Below, in pieces: positions 7,668-16,150 of a DNA stretch of 64,000 nucleotides. The stretch lies in assembly GCA_023389195.1 (NCBI GenBank), contig JAEWET010000020.1:1-64000 (forward strand), written 5' to 3'. The stretch is from Aliihoeflea sp023389195 (GTDB taxonomy: Bacteria > Pseudomonadota > Alphaproteobacteria > Rhizobiales > Rhizobiaceae). The notes under the pieces were generated by a model, which was not told where the DNA came from, made no database searches, and worked only from the letters and a program-made list of their open reading frames with translations. The position numbers and the translations under genes are program-made. Every line of letters starts with the position of its first letter. Positions within the stretch are counted from its first letter, which is position 1.

Positions 7668-10271
7668 ATGGCGCTGACCGATTTTCACGCCCATTCCGCG
7701 GATTCCTGCCTCGCCGCGCTCGACGCCGGGCCCGGAGGTCTGACCCCTGCCGAGGCCGCGCGGCGGCTGGCCGAGCACGGTCCGAACCGGTTGCCCGAGG
7801 CACGGACGCGCGGGCCGCTCCGGCGCTTCCTGGCGCAGTTCAACAACGTGCTGATCTATGTCTTGCTGGGCGCAGCCGCGGTGACCGGGGCCTTGCAGCA
7901 CTGGGTAGATACCGGCGTGATCCTGGCCGTGGTGCTGGCAAATGCGGTGATCGGCTACCTTCAGGAAGGAAAGGCTGAAGCAGCGATGGCCGCGATCCGC
8001 GGCATGCTGGCGCCGCGTGCCGCCGTCCTGCGGGACGGACGGCGCGTAACGGTGGACGGAGCCGACCTTGTGCCTGGTGACGTCGTGCTGCTCGAGGCGG
8101 GCGACAAGGCGCCGGCCGACCTGCGGCTTCTCGAAGCGCGGGGGCTGGCCGCACAGGAGGCGATCCTCACCGGCGAATCCGTGCCGGTGGAGAAAAGCGT
8201 GGATCCGGTTGCGGCCGATGCGGCCTTGGGCGACCGGCGGTCGATGCTGTGGTCCGGCACGCTTGTCACGCAAGGTACGGCGCGCGCTCTGGTAGTCGCG
8301 ACCGGACAGGCCACCGAGATCGGGCGGATCGGCGGCCTGCTGGCGGGAGTCGAGCAACTGACCACGCCGCTCGTCGCGCAAATGGACCATTTCGCGCGCT
8401 GGCTGTCCTTCCTGATCCTGCTCGCCTCTGGCCTCCTGCTGGCCTACGGCTACTTCGTCGGGCACCACGAGTTCGCGGAAATGTTCATGGCCGTGGTGAG
8501 CGTCGCCGTGGCGGCGATCCCCGAAGGCCTGCCTGCGGTGATGACGATCACGCTGGCGATGGGCGTGCAGGCCATGGCGCGGCGCAACGCCATCGTCCGA
8601 CGTCTTCCTGCCATCGAGGCGATCGGTTCTGTTTCGGTGATCTGCACCGACAAGACCGGCACGCTCACCCGCAACGAGATGGTGGTCGCCGCCGCAGAAA
8701 CGCCCGAGGGGGCGTTCGAGATCACAGGCGAGGGCTACGATCCCCAAGGCGTCATTAAGCCCACAGGCGACCTGTCCCGGCTGGCCCGGGCAGCGGCGTT
8801 ATGCAACGACGCCGCCCTGCATTGCCGCGATGGGCACTGGACGGTCGAAGGCGACCCGATGGAGGGGGCGCTTCTGGCCTTCGCGGGCAAGGTGGGCGGC
8901 GATCATGCCGGGCGGCGGCTCGACGCCATCCCGTTCGACAGCCGCCACCGCTTCATGGCCGTCCTTACCGAAGGTGCGGCGGGCGGCGTGACACACGTGA
9001 AGGGCGCGCCGGAGCGGGTGCTGCGGATGTGCGCCGGGGTGGACCTCACCTACTGGCACGAACGGGCCGAGGCGCTAGCGCGGAGAGGGCTGCGGGTTCT
9101 GGCGCTGGCTGAGCGCGCCGAGACGGGCGACCACATCGACGCAGCCACGCTGGAGGGCGGTCTGACCTTCCTTGGCCTTGTCGGCCTGATCGATCCGCCC
9201 CGGCCCGAGGCGATCGCCGCGGTGGCCGAGTGTCGGGCCGCAGGGATCCGCGTCAAGATGATCACCGGAGACCACGCGGGCACAGCCGCCGCCATTGCGG
9301 CGGCGATTGGACTGGCTAATCCCGACCGGGTGCTCACGGGGGCCGATCTCGACAAGCTCGACGACGCCCAGCTTTCGCTTGAAGCCGCCTCGGTCGATGT
9401 CTTCGCCCGCACCAGTCCCGAACACAAGCTGCGCCTGGTCACCGCGCTGCAGGCGAACGGCCTTTCGATCGCAATGACCGGCGACGGGGTGAACGACGCA
9501 CCCGCGCTCAAGCGCGCCGACGCAGGCATCGCCATGGGGCTGAAGGGGTCCGAAGCCGCCAAGGAGGCAGCCGACCTGGTGCTCGCCGACGACAATTTCG
9601 CCTCGATCGCCGCTGCGGTGCGCGAGGGAAGGACGGTTTACGACAACCTCAAGAAGGTGATCAGCTGGACGCTCCCCACCAATGCCGGCGAGTCGATGAC
9701 CATCGTTCTCGCCTTGCTGTTGGGCTTCGCCCTGCCGGTGACAGCCGTGCAAATCCTGTGGATCAATCTGATCACCGGCATCACGCTGGGTATCGCGCTG
9801 GCCTTCGAGCCGACAGAGGCCGGCACCATGGCGCGCCCGCCCCGCCGCCGGAACGCCCCGATCCTGTCGGGGGAACTCGTCTGGCATGTGGTGCTGGTCG
9901 CGCTGCTGTTCCTGGCCGCGGTCTTCGGCATCTTCACCTATGCCATCGACAAGGGCCATTCTCTCGCGCTGGCGCAGACCATGGCGATGAACACGCTGGT
10001 GGTGCTTGAGATCTTCCACCTCTTCTTCATCCGCAACATCCACGGCACCTCGCTGACATGGGCCGCGGTGCGGGGAACAAGGGTGGTTTGGGCCGTGGTC
10101 ATCGCCATCACTGCGGCGCAGTTCGCGGTGACCTATCTTCCGCCGCTTCAGGCGGTCCTCGGAACGGAGCCAGTGCCGCTGGCGGACGGGCTGCTGATCG
10201 TCGCCATCGGTGCGGTCTTCTTCGCGATCATCGAGATCGAGAAGCAAATCAGGTTGGGGTTGAAGGGATGA
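7668..10271 (+). CDS. P2-type cation-transporting ATPase
   Basis: 867-residue membrane pump of the Ca2+/Na+-ATPase-like P2 class. It begins with a cation ATPase N-domain (GLTPAEAARRLAEHGPNRLPE), then TGES in ILTGESVPVEK, the membrane motif PEGLPAVMTITLAMG, DKTGTLTRNEM with the phosphorylated Asp, MTGDGVNDAPALK, and the C-terminal membrane block ending near EIEKQIRLGLKG. PEGLP in the fourth helix places it with calcium or sodium pumps rather than heavy-metal pumps. Start at 7668 lies one base after the dehydrogenase stop and gives the standard N-domain; a longer frame from 7503 would overlap the dehydrogenase and is not family-like. The transported ion is inferred from class only. Confidence 0.93.
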   Translation: MALTDFHAHSADSCLAALDAGPGGLTPAEAARRLAEHGPNRLPEARTRGPLRRFLAQFNNVLIYVLLGAAAVTGALQHWVDTGVILAVVLANAVIGYLQEGKAEAAMAAIRGMLAPRAAVLRDGRRVTVDGADLVPGDVVLLEAGDKAPADLRLLEARGLAAQEAILTGESVPVEKSVDPVAADAALGDRRSMLWSGTLVTQGTARALVVATGQATEIGRIGGLLAGVEQLTTPLVAQMDHFARWLSFLILLASGLLLAYGYFVGHHEFAEMFMAVVSVAVAAIPEGLPAVMTITLAMGVQAMARRNAIVRRLPAIEAIGSVSVICTDKTGTLTRNEMVVAAAETPEGAFEITGEGYDPQGVIKPTGDLSRLARAAALCNDAALHCRDGHWTVEGDPMEGALLAFAGKVGGDHAGRRLDAIPFDSRHRFMAVLTEGAAGGVTHVKGAPERVLRMCAGVDLTYWHERAEALARRGLRVLALAERAETGDHIDAATLEGGLTFLGLVGLIDPPRPEAIAAVAECRAAGIRVKMITGDHAGTAAAIAAAIGLANPDRVLTGADLDKLDDAQLSLEAASVDVFARTSPEHKLRLVTALQANGLSIAMTGDGVNDAPALKRADAGIAMGLKGSEAAKEAADLVLADDNFASIAAAVREGRTVYDNLKKVISWTLPTNAGESMTIVLALLLGFALPVTAVQILWINLITGITLGIALAFEPTEAGTMARPPRRRNAPILSGELVWHVVLVALLFLAAVFGIFTYAIDKGHSLALAQTMAMNTLVVLEIFHLFFIRNIHGTSLTWAAVRGTRVVWAVVIAITAAQFAVTYLPPLQAVLGTEPVPLADGLLIVAIGAVFFAIIEIEKQIRLGLKG

Positions 10272-10377
10272 CCGGTATCAGAAGCGAGATTCCTGTAATC
10301 GGACAACTTCAGAGAGATGCCATGGCGAACCGTCACGGTCGCGGCCGCAGGTGTCCATCCAGCACAGGGTTCCTGCG

Positions 10378-12777
10378 ATGACTCAGGGTGAAATCCCGTC
10401 GGGCGAAGAGGAACTCGATCTGCTCGACCGCTACTGGCGCGCAGCGAACTACGTGTCCGTTGGCCAGATCTACTTGATGGACAACCCGCTTCTGCGGGAG
10501 CCGTTGCGCGCCGAGCACGTGAAGCCGAGACTTCTCGGACACTGGGGCACAACGCCTGGCCTCAACTTCATTTACGCCCACCTGAACCGTGTGATCTGCG
10601 CGCGCGACCTCGACATGCTCTATATCTGTGGGCCCGGCCATGGCGGGCCGGCCATGGTCGCCAACACCTATCTCGAAGGGACCTATAGCGAGATCTATCC
10701 GGAGATCGAGCAGAACGAGGCCGGGCTGAAGAATCTATTCCGACAGTTCTCGTTTCCTGGTGGTGTGCCGAGCCATGCCGCGCCCGAAACGCCGGGCTCC
10801 ATCCATGAGGGCGGCGAGCTTGGCTATGCGGTCGTCCACGCCTATGGCGCCGCACTCGACAACCCTGATCTCGTCGTGGCTTGTGTGGTGGGCGATGGCG
10901 AGGCCGAAACAGGGCCGCTCGCTGCCGCCTGGCATTCCAACAAATTCCTGAATCCGGCCCGGGACGGCGCCGTGCTGCCGATCCTGCACCTCAACGGCTA
11001 CAAGATCGCCAATCCAACGCTTCTCGCCCGCCTGCCAGAGGATGAACTGCGCAGCCTGTTCGTCGGCTACGGCTACGACCCGATTTTCGTAGACGGCGAT
11101 CAGCCCGGGCCCATGCATCGAGCGATGGCTGACGCGCTCGATCAGGCGCTCGGCCGGATCGCCGCGATCTGGGAAGAAGCTCGCACACCTGGAGCGGTCG
11201 CGAGCCGTCCCGCCTGGCCCATGATCATTCTTCGCAGCCCGAAGGGCTGGACGGGACCGCACGAAGTCGACGGAAAGCTGACGGAGGGCTTCTGGCGCTC
11301 GCATCAGGTTCCCGTCGCCAATGCACGCGGCGACGAAGCGCACCGCGCCGTGCTCGAAGCCTGGCTGAAGAGCTACCAGCCCGAGGAGCTTTTCGACGAT
11401 GCTGGCCGCTTGCGCCCGGAACTGACGGCGCTTGCGCCAAAGGGGTCGAAACGCATGGGGGCGAGCCCTTACGCCAACGGCGGACTGCTGCGCCGCGAGC
11501 TTGTGCTGCCGGACTGGAAGACTCTGGCGCTGGCCGTGGCTCAGCCCGGCGCGGCGACCGCCGAGGCGACGCGGATCATGGGCCACTATCTTCGCGAGGT
11601 CATGCGCCTCAACGCGGATCAGCAGAATTTCCGCCTCATGGGCCCCGACGAGACCGCCTCCAACCGGCTCGATGCCGTATTCGAGGTCACGAGCAAGATC
11701 TGGATGGACCGGATCGAGAACTACGACACAAATCTGTCGCGCGATGGCCGGGTGATGGAGGTTCTAAGCGAGCATCTCTGCCAGGGCTGGCTGGAGGGCT
11801 ACCTCCTTACCGGCCGGCACGGGCTCTTCTCGTGCTACGAAGCCTTCATCCATATCGTGGACTCGATGGTGAACCAGCACGCCAAGTGGCTGAAGACCTC
11901 GGCCGAGCTGCCTTGGCGCAAGCCGATCTCATCGCTCAACTATCTGCTCACCTCCCATGTATGGCGCCAGGACCATAACGGCTTCAGTCACCAGGATCCG
12001 GGCTTCGCCGACTTCGTGGCCAACAAGTCGGCCGACATCGTCCGGCTCTACTTTCCGCCTGACGCCAACACCCTCCTTTGGGTGACGGACCACTGCCTGC
12101 GCACCTACAACCGCATCAATGTGATCACGGCTGGCAAGCAACCCGCGCCGCAGTGGCTTGCGGCGGAAGAGGCGGAGGCCCATTGCCGGGCCGGGGCAGG
12201 CGTATGGGCTTGGGCAGGAACGACTGCGGCAGGTGAGGAGCCAGACCTTGTGATGGCGTGCGCGGGCGACGTTCCGACCATGGAAACTCTCGCGGCCGTA
12301 GACCTGCTGCGGCAAGCCTTGCCAATGCTCAAGATCCGCGTCGTCAACGTGGTCGATCTGATGACGCTTCAGTCCAACAGCGAGCATCCCCACGGCCTGA
12401 AAGACGACGCATTCGACGCGCTGTTTACTAGAGACAAGCCGATCATCTTTGCCTATCACGGCTATCCCTACCTCGTTCACCGCCTGGCTTACCGGCGCAC
12501 CAACCACGCGAACCTGCATGTTCACGGCTTCCGCGAGGAGGGCACGACCACCACGCCCTTCGACATGGTTGTCATGAACGAACTTGACCGCTTCCATCTC
12601 GCTATGGCCGCAGTCCGGCGCTTGCCCGGTCTTGGCCAAGATGGAGAGCGCTTGATTGGGGATTGCCGCGCCAAGCTTGCCGAGCACGCTGCATATGTCC
12701 GTGAGCACGGTGAGGACATGCCTGAAATCCGGGGCTGGGGTTGGCCCTACAAGACTGCCGCCGAGGCAGGTGACTGA
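10378..12777 (+). CDS. xfp: Phosphoketolase
   Basis: A 799-residue thiamine-diphosphate enzyme that splits xylulose 5-phosphate (and often fructose 6-phosphate) with phosphate into acetyl-phosphate and an aldose phosphate. Family signatures: LDRYWRAANYVSVGQIYL at the N-terminus, GHWGTTPGLNFIYAHLNR, the ThDP/Mg site GDGEAETGPLAAAWHSNKF, and the C-terminal HPHGLKDDAFDALFT and FRLMGPDETASNRL. Length matches bacterial Xfp (about 790-825). Start is ambiguous between GTG 10351 and ATG 10378; I prefer 10378 for family length, though neither has a strong ribosome-binding site. Together with the ackA-pduL fusion it forms an acetyl-phosphate bypass that saves carbon and yields ATP without oxygen. Confidence 0.95.
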   Translation: MTQGEIPSGEEELDLLDRYWRAANYVSVGQIYLMDNPLLREPLRAEHVKPRLLGHWGTTPGLNFIYAHLNRVICARDLDMLYICGPGHGGPAMVANTYLEGTYSEIYPEIEQNEAGLKNLFRQFSFPGGVPSHAAPETPGSIHEGGELGYAVVHAYGAALDNPDLVVACVVGDGEAETGPLAAAWHSNKFLNPARDGAVLPILHLNGYKIANPTLLARLPEDELRSLFVGYGYDPIFVDGDQPGPMHRAMADALDQALGRIAAIWEEARTPGAVASRPAWPMIILRSPKGWTGPHEVDGKLTEGFWRSHQVPVANARGDEAHRAVLEAWLKSYQPEELFDDAGRLRPELTALAPKGSKRMGASPYANGGLLRRELVLPDWKTLALAVAQPGAATAEATRIMGHYLREVMRLNADQQNFRLMGPDETASNRLDAVFEVTSKIWMDRIENYDTNLSRDGRVMEVLSEHLCQGWLEGYLLTGRHGLFSCYEAFIHIVDSMVNQHAKWLKTSAELPWRKPISSLNYLLTSHVWRQDHNGFSHQDPGFADFVANKSADIVRLYFPPDANTLLWVTDHCLRTYNRINVITAGKQPAPQWLAAEEAEAHCRAGAGVWAWAGTTAAGEEPDLVMACAGDVPTMETLAAVDLLRQALPMLKIRVVNVVDLMTLQSNSEHPHGLKDDAFDALFTRDKPIIFAYHGYPYLVHRLAYRRTNHANLHVHGFREEGTTTTPFDMVVMNELDRFHLAMAAVRRLPGLGQDGERLIGDCRAKLAEHAAYVREHGEDMPEIRGWGWPYKTAAEAGD

Positions 12778-12849
12778 TGCTGGCGATATTCCCTCCAGCC
12801 GCGAACCGACAATGCTGGCTAATCGAATGGCCATCGAAAGGACTGACCC

Positions 12850-14466
12850 ATGTCTCCACTCCGCCTGACGTTTCACGGAGCCGCAAGGGCAGTTACGGGG
12901 TCCTGCTTTCGACTTGAAACGGATCACGGGCAGATCCTGATCGATTGCGGCCTGTTCCAGGGTTCGAAGACCGAGAAGGAATTGAACTACCGGCCCTTTC
13001 CCTTCGCGCCGAATACGATCGCCGCCGTAATCCTCAGCCACGCCCATATCGACCACTCAGGCCTTCTTCCCAAACTCGTCCGGAATGGGTTCTCCGGCCC
13101 GATCCATGCCACCCCTGCCACCGCCGATCTGGCCGGGGTAATGCTGCCGGACAGTGCCCACATCCAGGAAATCGAGGTGGAACAGTTCAACCGCCGCGCC
13201 GCCCGCCGGAATCGCGGCAAGGTCACTCCGATTTATACTAGCCACGATGCAGATGCCTGCCTCGCACTGTTCCGCCCGCAGCCGTATGATTCCTGGTTCT
13301 CAGTGCTGCCGGGCCTGCGCGCGCGGTTCTGGAACGCGGGGCATCTTCTGGGTTCCGCCTCCGTCGAGATCGAAGTGGCTCAGGCAGATTCAACCCCGCT
13401 GCGCATTCTGTTCTCGGCTGACATCGGCCCCGATTACAAGTTGATGCACCCCGACCCCGAAGGTCCGAGCGGCGTGGACTACCTCATATGCGAGTCGACC
13501 TATGGTGATCGCGATCGGATCGATGCCACCGCCGACCGCCGCCGTAAGCTCTTGAGCGATGAGGTTCGCGCCGCCATGCACCCCAACGGGGCGCTCTTGA
13601 TCCCATCCTTCGCAGTCGAGCGGGCTCAGGAACTGATCAGCGATCTGGGCCGCCTGATCGCTGAAGGCATGCTGCCGCCGATCCCAATCTATGTTGATAG
13701 TCCGCTTGCGACCAAGGCCACGCGCGTTTTCGCCAAGCACCACCGAGAGCTGGAGGAAGGTGCGGTGCTGATGAAGGGGCTGAACTCGCGGCACCTGCAC
13801 TTCACCGAAACGGGAGAGCAAAGCAAGGCGCTTGACCGGGTGCGGGGCTTTCACATTGTGATTGCCGCCTCCGGAATGTGCGATGCTGGACGCATTCGTC
13901 ACCGACTGAAGAACTGGCTTTGGCGCGAAGAGGGCACGGTGCTGTTCACAGGCTTTCAGGCTGTGGGCACACTGGGTCGCATCTTGCAGGACGGTGCGAG
14001 CGCGGTGCGGATACAAGGCGAGGAGATTGCGGTACGGGCGAGGATCAGGTCGCTTGATCTGTACTCCGGCCATGCGGACGGCACCGAGCTGCGGGACTGG
14101 ATCAAAGCCCGGCTGCCGATCCGGCACGAGGTCTTTCTGGTCCATGGCGAGGAGGCCGCGATGGAGGCGCTTGCAGCGCGGCTGCAGGGTGTCGTCGAGC
14201 CTGCCCATGTGCTGCGACCGGAACTGGATGAAGGTTTCGAGTTAACACCAATGGGGAGCCAGAGACTCGTCAAGACCACGCCACCAAGGCTTCCGCCCGA
14301 TAAAGTGGCGCGGATGGATTGGCACAACGACGTGTCGCGTCTGATCCTGGAAATCAACGAGGCGCTGCGGGCCAGTCCAGACGAACGCACCCGCGGCGTT
14401 CTGATCCGTCGGCTGCGGCGGGCCCTCGAGGACGACAACGGTACAGATGCCCAGCAGGCAAGCTAA
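12850..14466 (+). CDS. MBL-fold beta-CASP hydrolase (RNA-specificity type)
   Basis: 538 residues of the metallo-beta-lactamase/beta-CASP family related to Ysh1/CPSF73. The zinc-binding motif is SHAHIDHSGLLPK; further His/Asp ligands are in WNAGHLLGSA and LFSADIGPD; the beta-CASP and RMMBL parts follow with IIPSFAVERAQEL-like LLIPSFAVER, IAASGMCDAGRI and LYSGHADGTEL. Such proteins are usually RNases. Genes of this family are often next to phosphoketolase genes, as here (72 bp downstream), so a role in RNA turnover during the same stress response is likely but inferred. Confidence 0.9.
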   Translation: MSPLRLTFHGAARAVTGSCFRLETDHGQILIDCGLFQGSKTEKELNYRPFPFAPNTIAAVILSHAHIDHSGLLPKLVRNGFSGPIHATPATADLAGVMLPDSAHIQEIEVEQFNRRAARRNRGKVTPIYTSHDADACLALFRPQPYDSWFSVLPGLRARFWNAGHLLGSASVEIEVAQADSTPLRILFSADIGPDYKLMHPDPEGPSGVDYLICESTYGDRDRIDATADRRRKLLSDEVRAAMHPNGALLIPSFAVERAQELISDLGRLIAEGMLPPIPIYVDSPLATKATRVFAKHHRELEEGAVLMKGLNSRHLHFTETGEQSKALDRVRGFHIVIAASGMCDAGRIRHRLKNWLWREEGTVLFTGFQAVGTLGRILQDGASAVRIQGEEIAVRARIRSLDLYSGHADGTELRDWIKARLPIRHEVFLVHGEEAAMEALAARLQGVVEPAHVLRPELDEGFELTPMGSQRLVKTTPPRLPPDKVARMDWHNDVSRLILEINEALRASPDERTRGVLIRRLRRALEDDNGTDAQQAS

Positions 14467-14587
14467 GTTCCAGTCGATGAAGCCGTAGACATGCCGTCTT
14501 CAAGGAGTTGGTAGTGAGCAAACGGGTTGCGTGCGGCCGTATTCACTGGTGCTCGGGTAGAGCGGCGGCTGGTGCAAACCTGACGAA

Positions 14588-14845
14588 TCAAGGCGATCCG
14601 CAGGCTCTCGCTTGCTCCCGCATAACAGCATAATCGCTCAGCATCTCTGCTACTGGCGACCATTCCGGCAACAGCGCGAGATCTTCGGCCGCGCGCGTTT
14701 GGAACTCACGGCTGTACTCCACGAGCGGCGGGCAAATGGATGCGACGCCCCGCTTAGAACCGACCGTCGCGCAGCCGCTCAGCAAGCTCGTCGCGATCGC
14801 GAGGACGGCGAGCCGCCGCCTCCAGCATCTTGCGTTGAACGTCAT
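14588..14845 (-). CDS. Outer-membrane spanin (Rz1-like lipoprotein)
   Basis: 85 residues with a lipoprotein signal peptide: Arg-rich N-terminus, hydrophobic stretch LAVLAIATSLL and lipobox LLSGC. The mature part has a second conserved Cys (ICPPL) and the helical segment ending SDYAVMREQARAC. It starts inside the upstream inner-membrane spanin gene and overlaps it by 92 bp in another frame, the classical embedded Rz/Rz1 layout. With the inner spanin it would fuse the inner and outer membranes at lysis. Assignment rests on lipobox, size, overlap and lysis context. Confidence 0.7.
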   Translation of the reverse strand: MTFNARCWRRRLAVLAIATSLLSGCATVGSKRGVASICPPLVEYSREFQTRAAEDLALLPEWSPVAEMLSDYAVMREQARACGSP

Positions 14846-15011
14846 TGATCTTCCCCGTGGTGTCGAGGCGTTCGGCGAGGCGGCCCGTGCGTTCGCCGAG
14901 GCGCCGGAGCGAGAGCAGGAACAAGAGCACGGCGAGGACGATGGCGCCGTAGCGCAGCGCCGGCCGCCCCCAAGGGCTGGCGGCGAACCCGCCGAGCAAG
15001 GTGGCGATCAT
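14754..15011 (-). CDS. Inner-membrane spanin (Rz-like)
   Basis: 85 residues: one N-terminal membrane helix (YGAIVLAVLLFLLSL, about residues 21-36) followed by a charged helix likely to form a coiled coil. That is the layout of inner-membrane spanin subunits. Its ATG at 15011 overlaps the endolysin stop (ATGA), which decides the start over an in-frame ATG 18 nt upstream. The outer spanin gene is embedded in its 3' part. Confidence 0.65.
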   Translation of the reverse strand: MIATLLGGFAASPWGRPALRYGAIVLAVLLFLLSLRRLGERTGRLAERLDTTGKINDVQRKMLEAAARRPRDRDELAERLRDGRF

Positions 15012-15682
15012 CGCTGCCCCCGTTTCCAATCGTCGAGCCGAGCGTAGATCGTGACCGCGATGCCGGCGAGCGCCACCGCGATGAACACCCAGCGCAGTGT
15101 GTCGAGATACGGCACGAGCGGCAGGATCGCGGACTGGGTCTCCGCCAGGACGCTCTGAGCCACCTCGACCCCGGCAGCACCCAGCGTCGCCACACCGGCT
15201 GCGCCGCCGCCCTTCATGGTGCGGCTGTCAGCCAGCACCTCGCGCGCGGGCGGCGTCTCGGCTGCAAATGCCGTCGACCGGACCGGGAACCGCTCGCCCC
15301 ACTGCCGCGCGGGCCCGACGTCGACATGGATGAACCCCGAGCGCGGATAGAAGCCGAAGCCGAGGAATCCGACCTCCCGCGCCGCCGCCTCGAAGGCCGC
15401 TGGGTCGTGGTTCGCCATGGCGATATCGAAGGCGGCGCCGTCGAGATGCTTCGACCGCGTGGCGCCGCCGACGGCGCGGTTGTGCTCGGGGCTGCGATAG
15501 GCGGAACGCACGATCAGCGGCTTGCCCAGCCGGTCGCGCAGCGCCTGCAGCTTGTCGAGCGCGGGCTCGTTGATCAGCAGCTTGCCAGTGCCCCGGCAGG
15601 CGACCTCGGCTGGCGAGAAGTTGGGCCAGCGCCAGCTGCTCACGGGGACGTCGCGCCAGTGGTCGTAGAAGGTCGTGGTCAT
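15008..15682 (-). CDS. M15-family peptidase endolysin with C-terminal membrane helix
   Basis: 224 residues. Residues about 20-145 are a peptidase M15A domain that cuts cell-wall peptides: SAYRSPEHNRAVGG, the zinc motif SKHLDGAAFDIAM (HxxGxAxD) and GFIHVDVG. After an Ala/Gly-rich linker there is a hydrophobic segment WVFIAVALAGIAVTIYA (about 196-212) and a short basic tail, so the enzyme is probably held in the membrane by its C-terminus. Most M15 endolysins are soluble. It is translationally coupled to the inner spanin downstream. The 161 bp upstream hold an unusual array of hairpins. Confidence 0.85.
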   Translation of the reverse strand: MTTTFYDHWRDVPVSSWRWPNFSPAEVACRGTGKLLINEPALDKLQALRDRLGKPLIVRSAYRSPEHNRAVGGATRSKHLDGAAFDIAMANHDPAAFEAAAREVGFLGFGFYPRSGFIHVDVGPARQWGERFPVRSTAFAAETPPAREVLADSRTMKGGGAAGVATLGAAGVEVAQSVLAETQSAILPLVPYLDTLRWVFIAVALAGIAVTIYARLDDWKRGQR

Positions 15683-15707
15683 GGGGTTCTCCAGAAACGA
15701 GTTTCCG

Positions 15708-15809
15708 GCCCCTCGCAGGGGCTCGGTGCGTTCGCCGCTCGGGAAGGTCCACTGGACCTTCCCGTCTGCCTGTCAGGCAGACCACGGCTCACCCCGCCAC
15801 GAGGGCGGG
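15708..15809 (-). repeat. Four consecutive perfect hairpins before the endolysin gene
   Basis: Within 102 bp lie four inverted repeats: GCCCCT/AGGGGC (15708-15722, 3-nt loop), GGGAAGGTCC/GGACCTTCCC (15741-15763, 3-nt loop), GTCTGCCTG/CAGGCAGAC (15764-15782, 1-nt centre) and CCCGCC/GGCGGG (15793-15809). The second and third abut exactly. No gene covers them. On the minus strand they form the 5' leader of the endolysin transcript or the trailer of the DUF6127 gene. They could terminate or attenuate late transcription, or stabilise mRNA ends; no clear T-run follows them on the minus strand. Confidence 0.75.
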
Positions 15810-15843
15810 TCTTTGCGGGCTGATGAATGGGGATGGGGTGCGG

Positions 15844-16131
15844 CTATGGGCTGCCGCCGAAGATCTTGAGCTTGATCGCGATGCCCGCGAGCAGCGCCAG
15901 CATGACGCCGGTGGTGATCATGCGGACGGCGGTCTGCATCGCGGTGCGCCGCACCAGACGGATGCAATCCACGAGGGAGCGCAGATCGCGGATGTCGAGC
16001 GCGGCCTCGTCGCCGTCGAGGCCGACATCGGCCAGCGCGCGCTTCGCGCCTTCCTCTGCGGCCCGCGTCAGGATCGCCTCGAACTCGGCGTCGGGCATCC
16101 GCACGAAGCCGTCGGATCGGGGTGGTGCCAT
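15844..16131 (-). CDS. DUF6127 family small membrane protein
   Basis: 95 residues. A helical soluble N-terminal part (MPDAEFEAILTRAAEEGAKRALADVGL) is followed near the C-terminus by one membrane segment, VRMITTGVMLALLAGIAIKL. The family is common in alphaproteobacterial prophages beside lysis genes. A holin-like role is possible because no other holin candidate is present, but a single C-terminal helix is weak evidence. It lies 19 bp downstream of the tail-fibre-like gene. Confidence 0.75.
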   Translation of the reverse strand: MAPPRSDGFVRMPDAEFEAILTRAAEEGAKRALADVGLDGDEAALDIRDLRSLVDCIRLVRRTAMQTAVRMITTGVMLALLAGIAIKLKIFGGSP

Positions 16132-16150
16132 CGGATCCTCCTTCCGCCGC

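Noticed and set aside
14467..14587. Prophage left attachment repeat
   Set aside because: I compared this stretch by eye with 54304-54407 and 58896-59433 and found no shared run long enough to stand out.
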